This document shows, piece by piece, positions 10,272-25,110 of a stretch of 64,000 bases of DNA. The translations under genes and the position numbers were made by a program. Every line of letters starts with the position of its first letter. The first letter of the stretch is position 1. Source of the stretch: Hyphomicrobium_A sp963759735 (GTDB lineage: Bacteria > Pseudomonadota > Alphaproteobacteria > Rhizobiales > Hyphomicrobiaceae); the NCBI GenBank assembly GCA_963759735.1, contig CAVXAF010000002.1:1-64000 (forward strand), in the 5' to 3' direction. Below the pieces are notes generated by a model. It made no database searches, was not told where the DNA came from, and saw nothing but the letters and a program-made list of their open reading frames with translations.

Positions 10272-11012
10272 ATGAAATACAAAGTCGACCCCAACACGTT
10301 CGCGACGGTGCTGACGAGCTGCGGTCGCTTCGACCTGCTCGGCGAGACCGTTTCGTCCCTGCTGCGCCACTTCGACATCGACCGCATCATCATCGCTGAG
10401 GATTTCGAGGACAACCAAGGCGCCGCCGATTTCGCGCGCGCCTTTCCGGTCGCCGACGTGCGCCTCAATCTGCCCAAGCTCGGGCAGATGCGCTCCATCG
10501 ATGCACACTATGCGACGCTCAGCGCACCCTACGTTCTGCACTTGGAAGACGACTGGGGGTTCACGCGCAGCCTCGACCTCGATCGCGTCACCGCATTGCT
10601 TGAGGCGCGCCCCGACATCTCCGTCGTGTGCATCGCGCACCGCGTTTACGACCAGAAGTTCGAGAAGGGCGCGCGTCGCGAAAGCCACGACGGTATCGAC
10701 TATCTCGTCTGGGACACACACGCGCACCCCAAGTGGTTCTCGTATTCGTTCAATCCCTCGATCGCCCGGCTGTCGCTATGGCGCGAGATCGGACCGTTCG
10801 CCAAATTCGTGACCGAGGAAAACCTCAGCCTGTTCTTGAAGCAGCGCGGCATGCGTATCGCCATGGTGGTGCCGGGCATCGCCGATCACATCGGCGATGA
10901 CCGCCACGCACACGATCCGTTCCAGCCCAAGCGCGCCAAGACATTCTTCGCGCGTCTCAAGCGCTCGATCGCCAAGCGCCTGCCGCTGCTGACCGGCGGC
11001 CACCCGAGCTAA
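10272..11012 (+). CDS. GT-A fold glycosyltransferase-like protein
   Basis: About 246 residues. The N-terminal half looks like a nucleotide-sugar-binding GT-A domain: ATVLTSCGRFDLLGETVSSLL at the start, and an acidic LHLEDDWGF near residue 95 as the DxD-like metal site. The C-terminal half carries a conserved-looking NPSIARLSLW and a basic tail (QPKRAKTFFARLKRS). ATG 10272 is preferred to the GTG at 10251, which has no ribosome binding site. It is followed by a WaaE-like transferase with only a few bases between, so the two are probably co-transcribed. The substrate is unknown; surface polysaccharide or LPS core is likely from context. Confidence 0.65.
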   Translation: MKYKVDPNTFATVLTSCGRFDLLGETVSSLLRHFDIDRIIIAEDFEDNQGAADFARAFPVADVRLNLPKLGQMRSIDAHYATLSAPYVLHLEDDWGFTRSLDLDRVTALLEARPDISVVCIAHRVYDQKFEKGARRESHDGIDYLVWDTHAHPKWFSYSFNPSIARLSLWREIGPFAKFVTEENLSLFLKQRGMRIAMVVPGIADHIGDDRHAHDPFQPKRAKTFFARLKRSIAKRLPLLTGGHPS

Positions 11013-11025
11013 AGGGATGCGCCGC

Positions 11026-11829
11026 ATGGGGCTGAGCTGCTGCATCATCGCCCACAACGAGGGCGACCGCATCGAACGCTGCATCCTGGCCGTGCGCGAT
11101 ATCGTCGATGAGGTGGTCGTCGTCGACTCCGGCTCGACCGACGATACCCTCGCCAAGGCGCAGGCGCTCGGCGCCAAGATCTTCACGCGCGCCTGGGACG
11201 GCTATGGCCCGCAGAAGCGCTTTGCCGAGGACTGCGCCGCCAACGACTGGATCCTCAACCTCGACGCTGACGAAGTGGTGACGCCGGAGCTTGCGCGCGA
11301 GATCGCTGCATTGATGCAGACGCCCGCCGGACTGTTGCCGGCCTACCGGTTTCGTCAGGTGACGGTCTACCCGGGCCACGAAAAGCCGCGGCTGTGGGCC
11401 GATTTCCACAACTATGTACGCCTCTACGATCGTCGACGCGTGCGTTTCCGTAACAGCCTGGTGCACGATACGGTCGATACGCAGGACTTTCCGGTCGGTC
11501 AGCTCGAAGGTATCGCGCTGCACTACTCATGGCGCACGCTGAGCCACGTACGCGCGAAGCTCGAGAAGTACACCGACCTGCAAGCCAAGGAACTCAAGAA
11601 GTCGCGCTGGTCCGTGATGGCGCGGCTGCCGTTTGAATATCCCGTTCTGTTCTTTCGCTATTACGTGCTGCGACGGAATTGCACGGGCGGCCTGACCGGA
11701 CTGCGTATCACACACGAGATCGCCCGCGCCCGAACGCGCCGGCTGTTGAAGATCGTGCGGCATCGGAGAGGGTCGGCGGCTGATGTCATTGAAACTTCCG
11801 GTGATGGATCGGACAGCGCCCGGGATTGA
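11026..11829 (+). CDS. Family 2 glycosyltransferase, WaaE/KdtX-like (LPS core)
   Basis: Predicted cytoplasmic transferase adding a sugar to the LPS inner core. It shows the classic GT2 pattern: LSCCIIAHNEGDRIERCI, VVVVDSGSTDDT, and the DxD metal site in WILNLDADEVV. The C-terminal half has HDTVDTQDFPVGQLEG and YSWRTLSHVRAKLEKY, characteristic of the WaaE group. The region PFEYPVLFFRYYVLRR resembles the membrane-associated tail of that group. An ATG at 11017 abuts AAAGGG; the one at 11026 has AAAGGG at a good distance and is preferred. The 3' end overlaps the next gene by 47 bases, suggesting an operon of three transferases. Confidence 0.8.
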   Translation: MGLSCCIIAHNEGDRIERCILAVRDIVDEVVVVDSGSTDDTLAKAQALGAKIFTRAWDGYGPQKRFAEDCAANDWILNLDADEVVTPELAREIAALMQTPAGLLPAYRFRQVTVYPGHEKPRLWADFHNYVRLYDRRRVRFRNSLVHDTVDTQDFPVGQLEGIALHYSWRTLSHVRAKLEKYTDLQAKELKKSRWSVMARLPFEYPVLFFRYYVLRRNCTGGLTGLRITHEIARARTRRLLKIVRHRRGSAADVIETSGDGSDSARD

Positions 11830-12787
11830 TTTCTACGCCCGCGCCACGTGGGTAAAGTTCAAGCAGACCGTCGGGTTGCCGCGCCACAGCGATGCAACCT
11901 TTTACATCGAGCGCTTCGATCGGGCGCTGCGCACCGGTCGCGCCGGCAAAGATCTCATGATCATGGCGACGGGCAGGAGCGACGGCGCCGGATCGCAGGC
12001 GCAGGCGGCGATGTCGGCGTTGTGCATGGCACGAGCCCACGGCCTCACGTATGTGCATCGGCCATTCACACGCATCGAGCATGCCGAGACGGACATGCCC
12101 TCGTGGGTGCGGGCGTGGGAGGAGTATTTCAACCTCGGCGCCGGCGAGCAGCGGCGTGATGACGCGACGCCGGTCGTCTCCGTCGATCGACTGGCTTTCG
12201 ACGCGCTCAACGGGCCGGCCATCGTGGCGGCCGAGCACTATTTGCACTTCTGCAACCAGGATGCGGAGGCTTGGGAGCGCGTGCTGCCCGAGATGCGCGC
12301 CAAATTCTGGAGCAATAAGCATCGCGCCGCGCGGCACGACGGGGAAGTCCGCGTCGCCGTGCACATGCGGCGCGGCGATGTGTCCGCCGAAAATAAGAAG
12401 GTGGCGCGCAATTTCACGCCCAACGCCAGTTTCGTGACGACCCTGGCAAGCTTGCAGGCGCTGCTGGCCGGCAATGGCGTGACGCCGCGCATCGAGATCT
12501 TCTCCCAAGGCGCTCCCGAGCTATTCGCGGACCTGGTGCAGCTCGGCGCGATCCTGCGACTGAATGAGCCAGCCATCGTCACGCATCGCGCGCTCGTCGA
12601 GGCCGACATTCTCGTCATGTCGAAGGGCGCCTTCAGCTACACGGCTGGCCTGCTCAACGAGGGCATCACGCTGTACGATGCGCAGAAGTATCGGCCGATC
12701 GACAGTTGGATCGCCCGTGCGCCCGACGGATCGTTCGATGCAGCGCGGGTTGACGGGCGCATCGGCCAGCTGCTGACCGCCCGCTGA
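11783..12787 (+). CDS. Glycosyltransferase with fucosyltransferase-like HxRRGD motif
   Basis: 334 residues. The central VAVHMRRGDVS matches the GDP-binding HxRRGD signature of alpha-1,2/alpha-1,6 and O-fucosyltransferase superfamily enzymes (GT-B fold). An N-terminal DLMIMATGRSDGAGSQAQA could be the donor or acceptor loop. A C-terminal ALVEADILVMSKGAFSYTAGLLNEG resembles the conserved DADILVxSxSSFS-type motif of GT11/GT23-like proteins. GAGAGGG precedes the ATG at 11783, supporting this start despite the 47-base overlap with the WaaE-like gene. It is the last gene before a terminator. True sugar specificity cannot be read from the sequence. Confidence 0.65.
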   Translation: MSLKLPVMDRTAPGIDFYARATWVKFKQTVGLPRHSDATFYIERFDRALRTGRAGKDLMIMATGRSDGAGSQAQAAMSALCMARAHGLTYVHRPFTRIEHAETDMPSWVRAWEEYFNLGAGEQRRDDATPVVSVDRLAFDALNGPAIVAAEHYLHFCNQDAEAWERVLPEMRAKFWSNKHRAARHDGEVRVAVHMRRGDVSAENKKVARNFTPNASFVTTLASLQALLAGNGVTPRIEIFSQGAPELFADLVQLGAILRLNEPAIVTHRALVEADILVMSKGAFSYTAGLLNEGITLYDAQKYRPIDSWIARAPDGSFDAARVDGRIGQLLTAR

Positions 12788-12802
12788 TCCGACGCAGCTG
12801 AC

Positions 12803-12878
12803 CGACCCGGCTCGCAAAACAAAAAACCGCCCGAGCGTGAGCCCGGGCGGTTTTTGTTTGATCATGGAAAGATGGGAT
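12803..12878. repeat. Terminator module, copy A of a tandem-spaced direct repeat
   Basis: About 76 bases matching 12975-13052 in the same orientation: GACCCGG lead, AAAACAAAAAACCGCCCG..., the GC hairpin, and a tail (GAAAGATGGGAT / GAAAGAGGGGAT). By eye roughly 80% of positions agree. Both copies lie between the glycosyltransferases and the 5S gene. Confidence 0.7.
12822..12855. terminator. Bidirectional factor-independent terminator
   Basis: Arms AAAAACCGCCCG (12822-12833) and CGGGCGGTTTTT (12844-12855) with a 10-base loop. The A-run on the left and T-run on the right make it work on both strands: it would end the glycosyltransferase operon (plus) and read-through from the rRNA operon (minus). 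Confidence 0.85.
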
Positions 12879-12974
12879 AGCGCGTGCGCCGGCCGAGTGC
12901 TCCGACCCGGCGTGCGTCGGCCTGGCGCGTCGTGCGCTGGACTGCCGGACGCGCCTTGATCTGACGTGAGCGAT

Positions 12975-13052
12975 TGACCCGGGCCGCACAACAAAAAACC
13001 GCCCGGGCGATGAAGCCCGGGCGGTTTTTGTCTGAACATTGAAAGAGGGGAT
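12975..13052. repeat. Terminator module, copy B of the direct repeat
   Basis: Second copy of the module at 12803-12878, about 170 bases downstream on the plus strand and 50 bases from the 5S gene. The loop differs (GATGAA rather than AGCGTGAGCC), while the hairpin arms and flanks are kept. Confidence 0.7.
12993..13029. terminator. Terminator of the rRNA operon (bidirectional)
   Basis: AAAAAACCGCCCGGGC (12993-13008) pairs with GCCCGGGCGGTTTTT (13015-13029) around a 6-base loop. It is the first strong hairpin after the 5S gene on the minus strand, so it is the main rRNA operon terminator. Confidence 0.85.
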
Positions 13053-13101
13053 GATGACTTCTGATGACTTCGAAAACCGAAGCACCTCACTTTTTGGCAG
13101 A

Positions 13102-13215
13102 CCTGGCGACGACCTACTCTCCCACGTCTTAAGACGCAGTACCATTGGCGCTGGAGCGTTTCACGGCCGAGTTCGGGATGGGATCGGGTGCAGCCACTCC
13201 GCCATAGCCACCAGG
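13102..13215 (-). rRNA. rrf: 5S ribosomal RNA
   Basis: About 114 bases. Read on the minus strand it begins CCTGGTGGCTATGGCGGAGT, has the conserved CCCGATCCCATCCCGAACTC loop and ends GTAGGTCGTCGCCAGG, pairing with the 5' end. It is the last gene of the rRNA operon; no tRNA-fMet follows it, unlike some Hyphomicrobiales operons. Confidence 0.95.
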
Positions 13216-13406
13216 TCGGCGAAAAAGTGAGATGACTTCTGGTTTTGGTCTTTCTGTATTCTTACGCCCATCGAGGCGACGAACGCAGCGCATCGGACAT
13301 CTGGAGCAGAGCTCCTAGATCCGAGCGCTAACGCCGCCCTGCCAGAGCAGCCAGCGCGAGTTACCGCGCGTTGCCGCATGAGGCATTACGATGAGCATTG
13401 CTTAAT

Positions 13407-16222
<2,816 letters not shown>

Positions 16223-16558
16223 TCTCATTAGCAATGCTCACCGTGTTCGGTTCACCTCGGCCGCCTCGGAGAGAAGCAGCTCTAGCGAGCGAACATTCGG
16301 CAGTCGGTGCGCATTGCACAGAAAGACCAGAAGTCATCAGGATAAACCCGATCCAAAGCCTCGCTTGCGCAAGACCCCAGAGACCCTCCACATCTGCCGC
16401 TTGCGCAGCCGACGCTCTTGGGAGATGCCGGCGTCTACGCCGGCACTCAGGGATATCCCCTCTTTACGATGTCAAATTTGCTTGCTCACGCCTTGGCGCG
16501 GCAGCGCCGTCTCCGGATGTGTCCGGGACGGGATAGGTTGCTCTTTCGCATGGATAAA
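16223..16558 (-). other. Internal transcribed spacer, tRNA-Ala to 23S
   Basis: 336 bases, no gene. It contains a perfect hairpin with arms TGCCGGCGT (16426-16434) and ACGCCGGCA (16437-16445), a likely RNase III processing stem. A boxA-like element (AGCAAATTTGACA on the minus strand, near 16470-16482) lies ahead of 23S and suits rRNA antitermination. Confidence 0.6.
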
Positions 16559-16634
16559 TGGTGGAGCCTGTCGGGATCGAACCGACGACCTCAAGCTTGC
16601 AAAGCTAGCGCTCTCCCAACTGAGCTAAGGCCCC
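16559..16634 (-). tRNA. tRNA-Ala (anticodon TGC)
   Basis: 76 bases including an encoded CCA. Acceptor arms GGGGCCT/AGGCTCC, a T-arm with GGTTCGATCC, anticodon loop TTTGCAA. It lies in the 16S-23S spacer between tRNA-Ile and 23S, the usual order. Confidence 0.96.
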
Positions 16635-16692
16635 GAAGGAACGGCGCAAACGGCGATCGGAAGTTTCCGCCAGGTCCACCATACGGATGGTG

Positions 16693-16769
16693 TGGTGGGC
16701 CTGGGAAGATTTGAACTTCCGACCTCACGCTTATCAAGCGCGCGCTCTAACCAACTGAGCTACAGGCCC
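16693..16769 (-). tRNA. tRNA-Ile (anticodon GAT)
   Basis: 77 bases with encoded CCA. Acceptor arms GGGCCTG/CAGGCCC, anticodon loop TTGATAA, T-loop GTTCAAATC. First tRNA after 16S in the operon. Confidence 0.96.
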
Positions 16770-16913
16770 GATAGCCGTGCATCCATGCGAAGGAAGAGAA
16801 ACGTAGGCGGCGGTGTCCCGCGCTAGTTTTCAAGCAGATCGCACCGAAGCGCGTCTGCATTGTCCAAGTGAAAGCTCGAACGGCGGGAGTGAGATCCCGG
16901 ATCGTTACGTGCT

Positions 16914-18410
<1,497 letters not shown>

Positions 18411-18790
18411 AAAGTTTAATACTGGTTTGGCTTGAAGATAAACTTCAAGGATATCTGCGTAACGGGCACCTTCACACTCTCGCACCACGCCCGAGTTGCC
18501 CCAGACGCAGTACAATTGGTGATGGCTATAGAAACGCAGTATCGCCAAAGTCTCTTTCTGATCCTCAACGCCACTTGCGTGACGCATCAGATCCGCCAGG
18601 ACTCCGCCGCCTGCGTTTCCCTTCCTTCAAATTCAATTGTCAAAGAGCAACTCACCGACACGTTTCCCTGAGCCGGTCAAACTTGACAGGCTCTGAAGAC
18701 AACGAGGCCCCTACCGGTTAGTCCCGGTTGAGAACCCGAGGTGTCGTGAGACGATTTGGGCGGCGAAGCATCGAGTGCCCCGCCCAGCCG
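18411..18790 (-). other. rRNA operon leader
   Basis: 380-base transcribed leader upstream of 16S. It holds boxA (18638-18649) and sequences that probably form the 16S processing stem; no gene is seen. Confidence 0.6.
18638..18649 (-). promoter_or_regulatory. boxA antitermination element
   Basis: TGCTCTTTGACA on the minus strand, one base off the usual rRNA boxA (TGCTCTTTAACA), about 230 bases upstream of 16S. It is the NusB/NusE binding element for rRNA antitermination. Confidence 0.75.
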
Positions 18791-18793
18791 TTG

Positions 18794-18822
18794 AATTAAT
18801 ACCAACGCGTTAGCGTTGTCAA
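18794..18822 (-). promoter_or_regulatory. rRNA operon promoter
   Basis: TTGACA (18817-18822), 17-base spacer, TTAATT (18794-18799), read on the minus strand, about 385 bases upstream of 16S. The perfect -35 and the position before leader and boxA support it. Confidence 0.7.
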
Positions 18823-18830
18823 CTCCTCGG

Positions 18831-19232
18831 CTGAAAAATTCCTGAGAGGCTCAACCCGGTCGCTTCGATCATCCAGCGTTTAAGCGCTTTTCAGACCGGC
18901 CCGACCGGTTGTTCGTCTCGGGCCGGGGTGTATCTATGACCGATGGTCTGAACTTGCAAGCCCCAATTTTGAATTTTTTGATTCGGTCGCGTTTGGGCAG
19001 GTTTTGTTAACCACAGCCTCGTTGGCGCTGCCATCAGGTAGCCCGGTTTCTGCCGCTCCATCAAGTGCTCGCGTCGTCCTCGCATGGTAAATTCGGCAGC
19101 GTTCGGGATGCCCATGCTGTAGCTTGGGTCGACCGCTTCGAAAAAGCCGGCGGCCGGAATGATGCGGAGTGAGCCGCTGAGCGCGCTGAGCGTTGCCGCG
19201 GCTATCGGCACTGGGGGAAGGTCTCAAGGCTC
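18831..19232. other. Intergenic region between rRNA promoter and M23 peptidase gene
   Basis: 402 bases. Short open frames occur on the minus strand, but none has family similarity or a good start, so I call no gene. An AT-rich patch (18966-19015) with GTTTTGTTAACC may contain the peptidase promoter. Confidence 0.45.
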
Positions 19233-21266
19233 GTGGTGGATCGGCGCCGCTATACTCCGCAAGGACGCTTTGGAGCGCTCGCCGCCGCGAAGCGCGAAAG
19301 CGGGCTGCCGCAACTCTATCGCGGTCGCGCGGCCAGTTCCTTCAAAGATCTCTATGAAACCGACCATGCCGAGAGCCGCCAGGTGGGTCGCTTCCGCTGG
19401 CTGATCAGCACCTGCCTGGCCGGCACCGTCGGCGCCATCTCCATTCTCGTCGTCATCTACGGGTCTGCCGACAAGCGCGAGAGCCGCGGCGGCTTCCTGC
19501 CCGGCCTCACCGAGCTCGGCGAAGCCAACCTCGGAGATCGCGAGATGGCATTCGCGCGCAACAGCGACGGACTGAAGTGGTCCTCGCCCAAGAGCGACAG
19601 GCTGAACATCACCAGCGGCGCCGTCACGGTGCGCTATCTCGTCAATGAGTTGGTGAAGCAGCGCCGCCTCGGACGCGAGTACATCCACGCCAAACCCTAC
19701 GCACGCATCGTCGCCCGATTGGCTCCGGTGCCAGCTGATTATCAGACCAAGGTTCCACCTTTCAACCCGCTCAAACTCTATGCGACGCAGACGGTCAATC
19801 CGGGTGAGGATGATGATTCCGACGCCACCGATCAGGGCAACGTCAGCGTCAAGATCATCGAGCTTCTTGGTGGCATTCTGCCCGACGAGGACGGCCAGGA
19901 ACTCGACGACGTTGAGGTTGCCGTGCACGCCGAGGCGGCGCGGGAAGCGGAGATGGAAGCGGAATTGATCCGCGCAGGCGGCGAGGCGGAAGGCGCCCGA
20001 ACGGCCGGCGACGACGGCCTCCCGCTGGGCGGGGAAAGCGCCGGTGCGGGCACCGCCCCCAACACCACCGTGCTCGTCAAGCCGACGCAGGGCGAAGAGG
20101 ACACGCTCGCCGATCTTGAAGGACGTGAGACACAAGTGGTCAGGGTCGGTGCAGGCGACACCCTGCGCAAGATCCTGTCGAAGGCGGGCGCCGACAACTG
20201 GCAGGCGCGCGGCATGATCGAAGCGGCGCGCAACATCTTTCCGGAGGCGAGCATCGAGCCCGGTCAGGAAGTGCGCATTACGCTCGTTCCCTCGCTCACC
20301 CGCCGCGACAAGAAAGAGCCCGCGCGCTTTTCAGTCTTCTCGGGCGGTCACGACCATCTCGTTACCGTCACGCGCAACGCCGCCGGCGAGTTCGTTGCCA
20401 GCAAATCATCGAGCATCGGCGAGGAGATCGCCAACGCGGCCCTCGACGACAACGACCGGGCCTCGACGTCCAGCGTCTACTCTTCCGTCTATTATGCCGG
20501 CCTGCTGCAGCATGTGGACGAAGAGTCCATCATGAAGGTGATGAAGATCCACGCCTCGCAGACCGACTTCCGCCGCCGCTTGCGGCCGGGCGATGCGGTG
20601 GAGTTCTTCTTCGACATGAAAGACGACGCCAAGGCCGACAGCCCGCCCGGCGAATTGCTGTTCACGGCGATCACCAGCGGCGGCGAAACCTATCGCTTCT
20701 ACCGCTTCCGGACGCCCGACGGCGTCGTCGACTACTACGACGAGAAGGGCAACAACTCGAAGCAGTTCCTCATGCGGCGCCCGGTGCGCGGCGACGTGCG
20801 CCTCGCATCAGGCTTCGGCATGCGCTTCCATCCGCTGCTCAACGAGCGGCGCATGCACACCGGTGTCGACTGGGCCACCTCGCCCGGCACCCCCATCCTC
20901 GCCGCCGGCACCGGCGTCATCGAGGAGGCAGGCCGCAAGGGCCAGTACGGCAACTACGTGCGCATCCGCCACCCGAACGGCTACCACACCGCCTATGGCC
21001 ATATGCTGCGCTTCCGCAAGGGCGTGGCGGCCGGCGCCAAGGTGCGCCAGGGCGAGATCATCGGTTACGTCGGAGCCACCGGCCTGGCGTCCGGCCCGCA
21101 CCTTCACTACGAGGTGCTGATCAACTCGCGCTTCGTCGACCCGCTGGCCATCCAGGTGCCGCGCGAGCGGGAGCTCACCGGTCGCCAGCTTGCCGAGTTC
21201 CAGAAGGAGCGCCAGCGGATCGACGATCTGCGCCACCTGGCGCCCGTGATGACCGCCAGCAAATAA
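19233..21266 (+). CDS. M23-family metallopeptidase (MepM-like murein DD-endopeptidase)
   Basis: 677-residue cell-wall hydrolase. One membrane anchor at about residues 55-78 (WLISTCLAGTVGAISILVVIYG) is followed by a long acidic linker (180-290), a LysM/OapA-like region (VVRVGAGDTLRKILSKAG, near 305) and a C-terminal LytM domain. Zinc and catalytic residues are visible: HTGVDW (His542, Asp546) and GPHLHYE (His623, His625), with AYGHM between. Start: GTG 19233 or GTG 19236 follow GGGGAAGG; both give the same protein within one residue. It stands alone between the rRNA promoter and a hairpin shared with convergent clpB. Activity on peptidoglycan cross-links is inferred from family. Confidence 0.88.
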   Translation: MVDRRRYTPQGRFGALAAAKRESGLPQLYRGRAASSFKDLYETDHAESRQVGRFRWLISTCLAGTVGAISILVVIYGSADKRESRGGFLPGLTELGEANLGDREMAFARNSDGLKWSSPKSDRLNITSGAVTVRYLVNELVKQRRLGREYIHAKPYARIVARLAPVPADYQTKVPPFNPLKLYATQTVNPGEDDDSDATDQGNVSVKIIELLGGILPDEDGQELDDVEVAVHAEAAREAEMEAELIRAGGEAEGARTAGDDGLPLGGESAGAGTAPNTTVLVKPTQGEEDTLADLEGRETQVVRVGAGDTLRKILSKAGADNWQARGMIEAARNIFPEASIEPGQEVRITLVPSLTRRDKKEPARFSVFSGGHDHLVTVTRNAAGEFVASKSSSIGEEIANAALDDNDRASTSSVYSSVYYAGLLQHVDEESIMKVMKIHASQTDFRRRLRPGDAVEFFFDMKDDAKADSPPGELLFTAITSGGETYRFYRFRTPDGVVDYYDEKGNNSKQFLMRRPVRGDVRLASGFGMRFHPLLNERRMHTGVDWATSPGTPILAAGTGVIEEAGRKGQYGNYVRIRHPNGYHTAYGHMLRFRKGVAAGAKVRQGEIIGYVGATGLASGPHLHYEVLINSRFVDPLAIQVPRERELTGRQLAEFQKERQRIDDLRHLAPVMTASK

Positions 21267-21270
21267 CGCG

Positions 21271-21295
21271 ATGTCAGACCCCGAGGGTCTGACAT
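21271..21295. terminator. Hairpin between convergent M23 peptidase and clpB
   Basis: Perfect 10-bp arms ATGTCAGACC / GGTCTGACAT around a 5-base loop, 4 bases after the peptidase stop. No T-run, so termination may be weak or it may protect the 3' end; it could serve both genes. Confidence 0.55.
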
Positions 21296-21330
21296 CTGCG
21301 CCGGTCGCTAACTGGTCGCTACTCGGGCAA

Positions 21331-23934
<2,604 letters not shown>

Positions 23935-24020
23935 AGTCCCTCCTCGGCGCACCGGTCCGCCCAAAGTGGCGCGGTGCCGGCGCCTTCTGCGTCAGGATGA
24001 TAGTGGTGCTGACGACCTGG

Positions 24021-24180
24021 TGTTCCGATCCTTAGGTTCGCCAAAACTCGCGACAAGACTAGGAGCGAACTTCGGGATCATAGGGGACACCGAGAATCAT
24101 GGGCTGGCTAGCGTGATTCAGATCGAGGAATTTGCTCAAAACCTCACCGCCAGCGATGGCGAAATTCTCGATCATCACAC
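24021..24180. repeat. 160-bp dispersed repeat, copy 1 (upstream of clpB)
   Basis: Matches 32809-32968 over its whole length in the same plus-strand orientation. Best-kept blocks are GGAGCGAACTTCG, ATCATAGGGGACAC, GTGATTCAGATCGAG and CATCACAC, separated by diverged stretches; overall about three quarters of positions agree by eye. The right half forms a stem of about 11 bp (GAGGAATTTGC with GCGAAATTCTC) around a 23-base loop. On the minus strand a 38-codon frame opens at 24175 (MIENFA..., ...KFLDLNH...). Confidence 0.7.
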
Positions 24181-24299
24181 GCGCCGGCCAGCGGCAGCAT
24201 CGTCCGTAAACCTTTACGATAGGTGATATAGTGTGCTCGAAACCGGACAAAAGAGGCTTTAGTCCGGTACGCTCTTCTGTACCTTGAGATCCGTCAAGC

Positions 24300-25067
24300 A
24301 TGGCCAACTCGACCGGACCGCGAGTCCACGGTCTTTATCGCTATCCCGTCAAAGGGTTGTCTCCCGAGCCTCTCGAGCGAATGCATTTGCGTGCCGGCGA
24401 GACCGCGCCCTTCGATCGCGCCTATGCGATCGAGAACGGCAAGGGTCGCTTCGACCCTGAGCACCCCGCGCACCTGCCGAAGATCAACTTCCTCATGTTG
24501 ATGCGCAACGAACGGCTGGCTACGCTCCAGACGCGGTTCGACGACGCCAACGAGACGCTGAGCGTCCTGCGCGCCGGCAAGCAGGTAGCGCGCGGCGACC
24601 TGCGTACGCCACTAGGGCGCCAGATGATCGAGCAGTTCCTCGCCGCCTACATGCAGGAAGAGTTGCGCGGGCCGCCGCGGATCGTATCGGCGCCGGGGCA
24701 CAGCTTCTCGGACGTCGCAGACAAATGCCTGCACGTCGTCAGCCGCGCATCGATCGGTGAGTTGGAGCGCGTGGTTGGCGCACCTGTCGACGCGCTGCGC
24801 TTCCGGCCCAATGTCGTCCTCGATGGGGGCGAGCCCTGGGAAGAGTTCACCTGGATCGGCAAGCCATTGCAGATCGGTGAGGTGCGTCTTGAGGTATTCA
24901 AGCGTACCGAGCGCTGTGCGGCGACGAACGTCGACCCGGCGACAGGCAAACGCGACATGGCCATCCCGACGGCTTTGCAACGCGCCTTCGGGCACGCGGA
25001 TTTTGGCGTCTATGCGCGTGTGCTATCCGACGGCAGCATCAGGCTCGGCGAAGCCGCCCAGACTTGA
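24300..25067 (+). CDS. MOSC-domain protein
   Basis: 255 residues. The N-terminal MOSC_N beta-barrel (VHGLYRYPVKGLSPEPLERM) is followed by the MOSC domain with VDALRFRPNVVLDGGEPWEEF. The conserved Cys sits in RTERCAATNVDP, as in sulfur-carrier MOSC proteins of the molybdenum cofactor sulfurase and YcbX group. A likely role is sulfur or oxidised-substrate metabolism (YcbX/MarC-like detoxification), but the substrate is unknown. It is divergent from clpB and converges on the DUF4167 gene with a shared hairpin. Confidence 0.85.
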   Translation: MANSTGPRVHGLYRYPVKGLSPEPLERMHLRAGETAPFDRAYAIENGKGRFDPEHPAHLPKINFLMLMRNERLATLQTRFDDANETLSVLRAGKQVARGDLRTPLGRQMIEQFLAAYMQEELRGPPRIVSAPGHSFSDVADKCLHVVSRASIGELERVVGAPVDALRFRPNVVLDGGEPWEEFTWIGKPLQIGEVRLEVFKRTERCAATNVDPATGKRDMAIPTALQRAFGHADFGVYARVLSDGSIRLGEAAQT

Positions 25068-25084
25068 TATTCGTGAGGAAGCCG

Positions 25085-25110
25085 CCGACCGCGGTATCAG
25101 TCGCGGTCGG
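25085..25110. terminator. Hairpin between convergent MOSC and DUF4167 genes
   Basis: CCGACCGCG (25085-25093) and CGCGGTCGG (25102-25110) pair perfectly around an 8-base loop. It overlaps the last codons and stop of the minus-strand gene and lies 17 bases after the plus-strand stop; no T-run. Confidence 0.5.

Noticed and set aside
13216..13406. A further tRNA between 23S and 5S, or tRNA-fMet after 5S
   Set aside because: No cloverleaf could be formed in the 23S-5S spacer or after 5S.
18891..19227. Two overlapping minus-strand frames of about 100 codons upstream of the M23 gene
   Set aside because: They overlap each other, have no ribosome binding site or recognisable motif, and lie in a promoter-like gap.
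24028..24057. Possible RpoH promoter of clpB (CTTG, 17 bases, CCTAAG on the minus strand)
   Set aside because: The -10 fits poorly, and the site lies in a poorly conserved part of the dispersed repeat. Heat-shock control is likely but not shown by this site.
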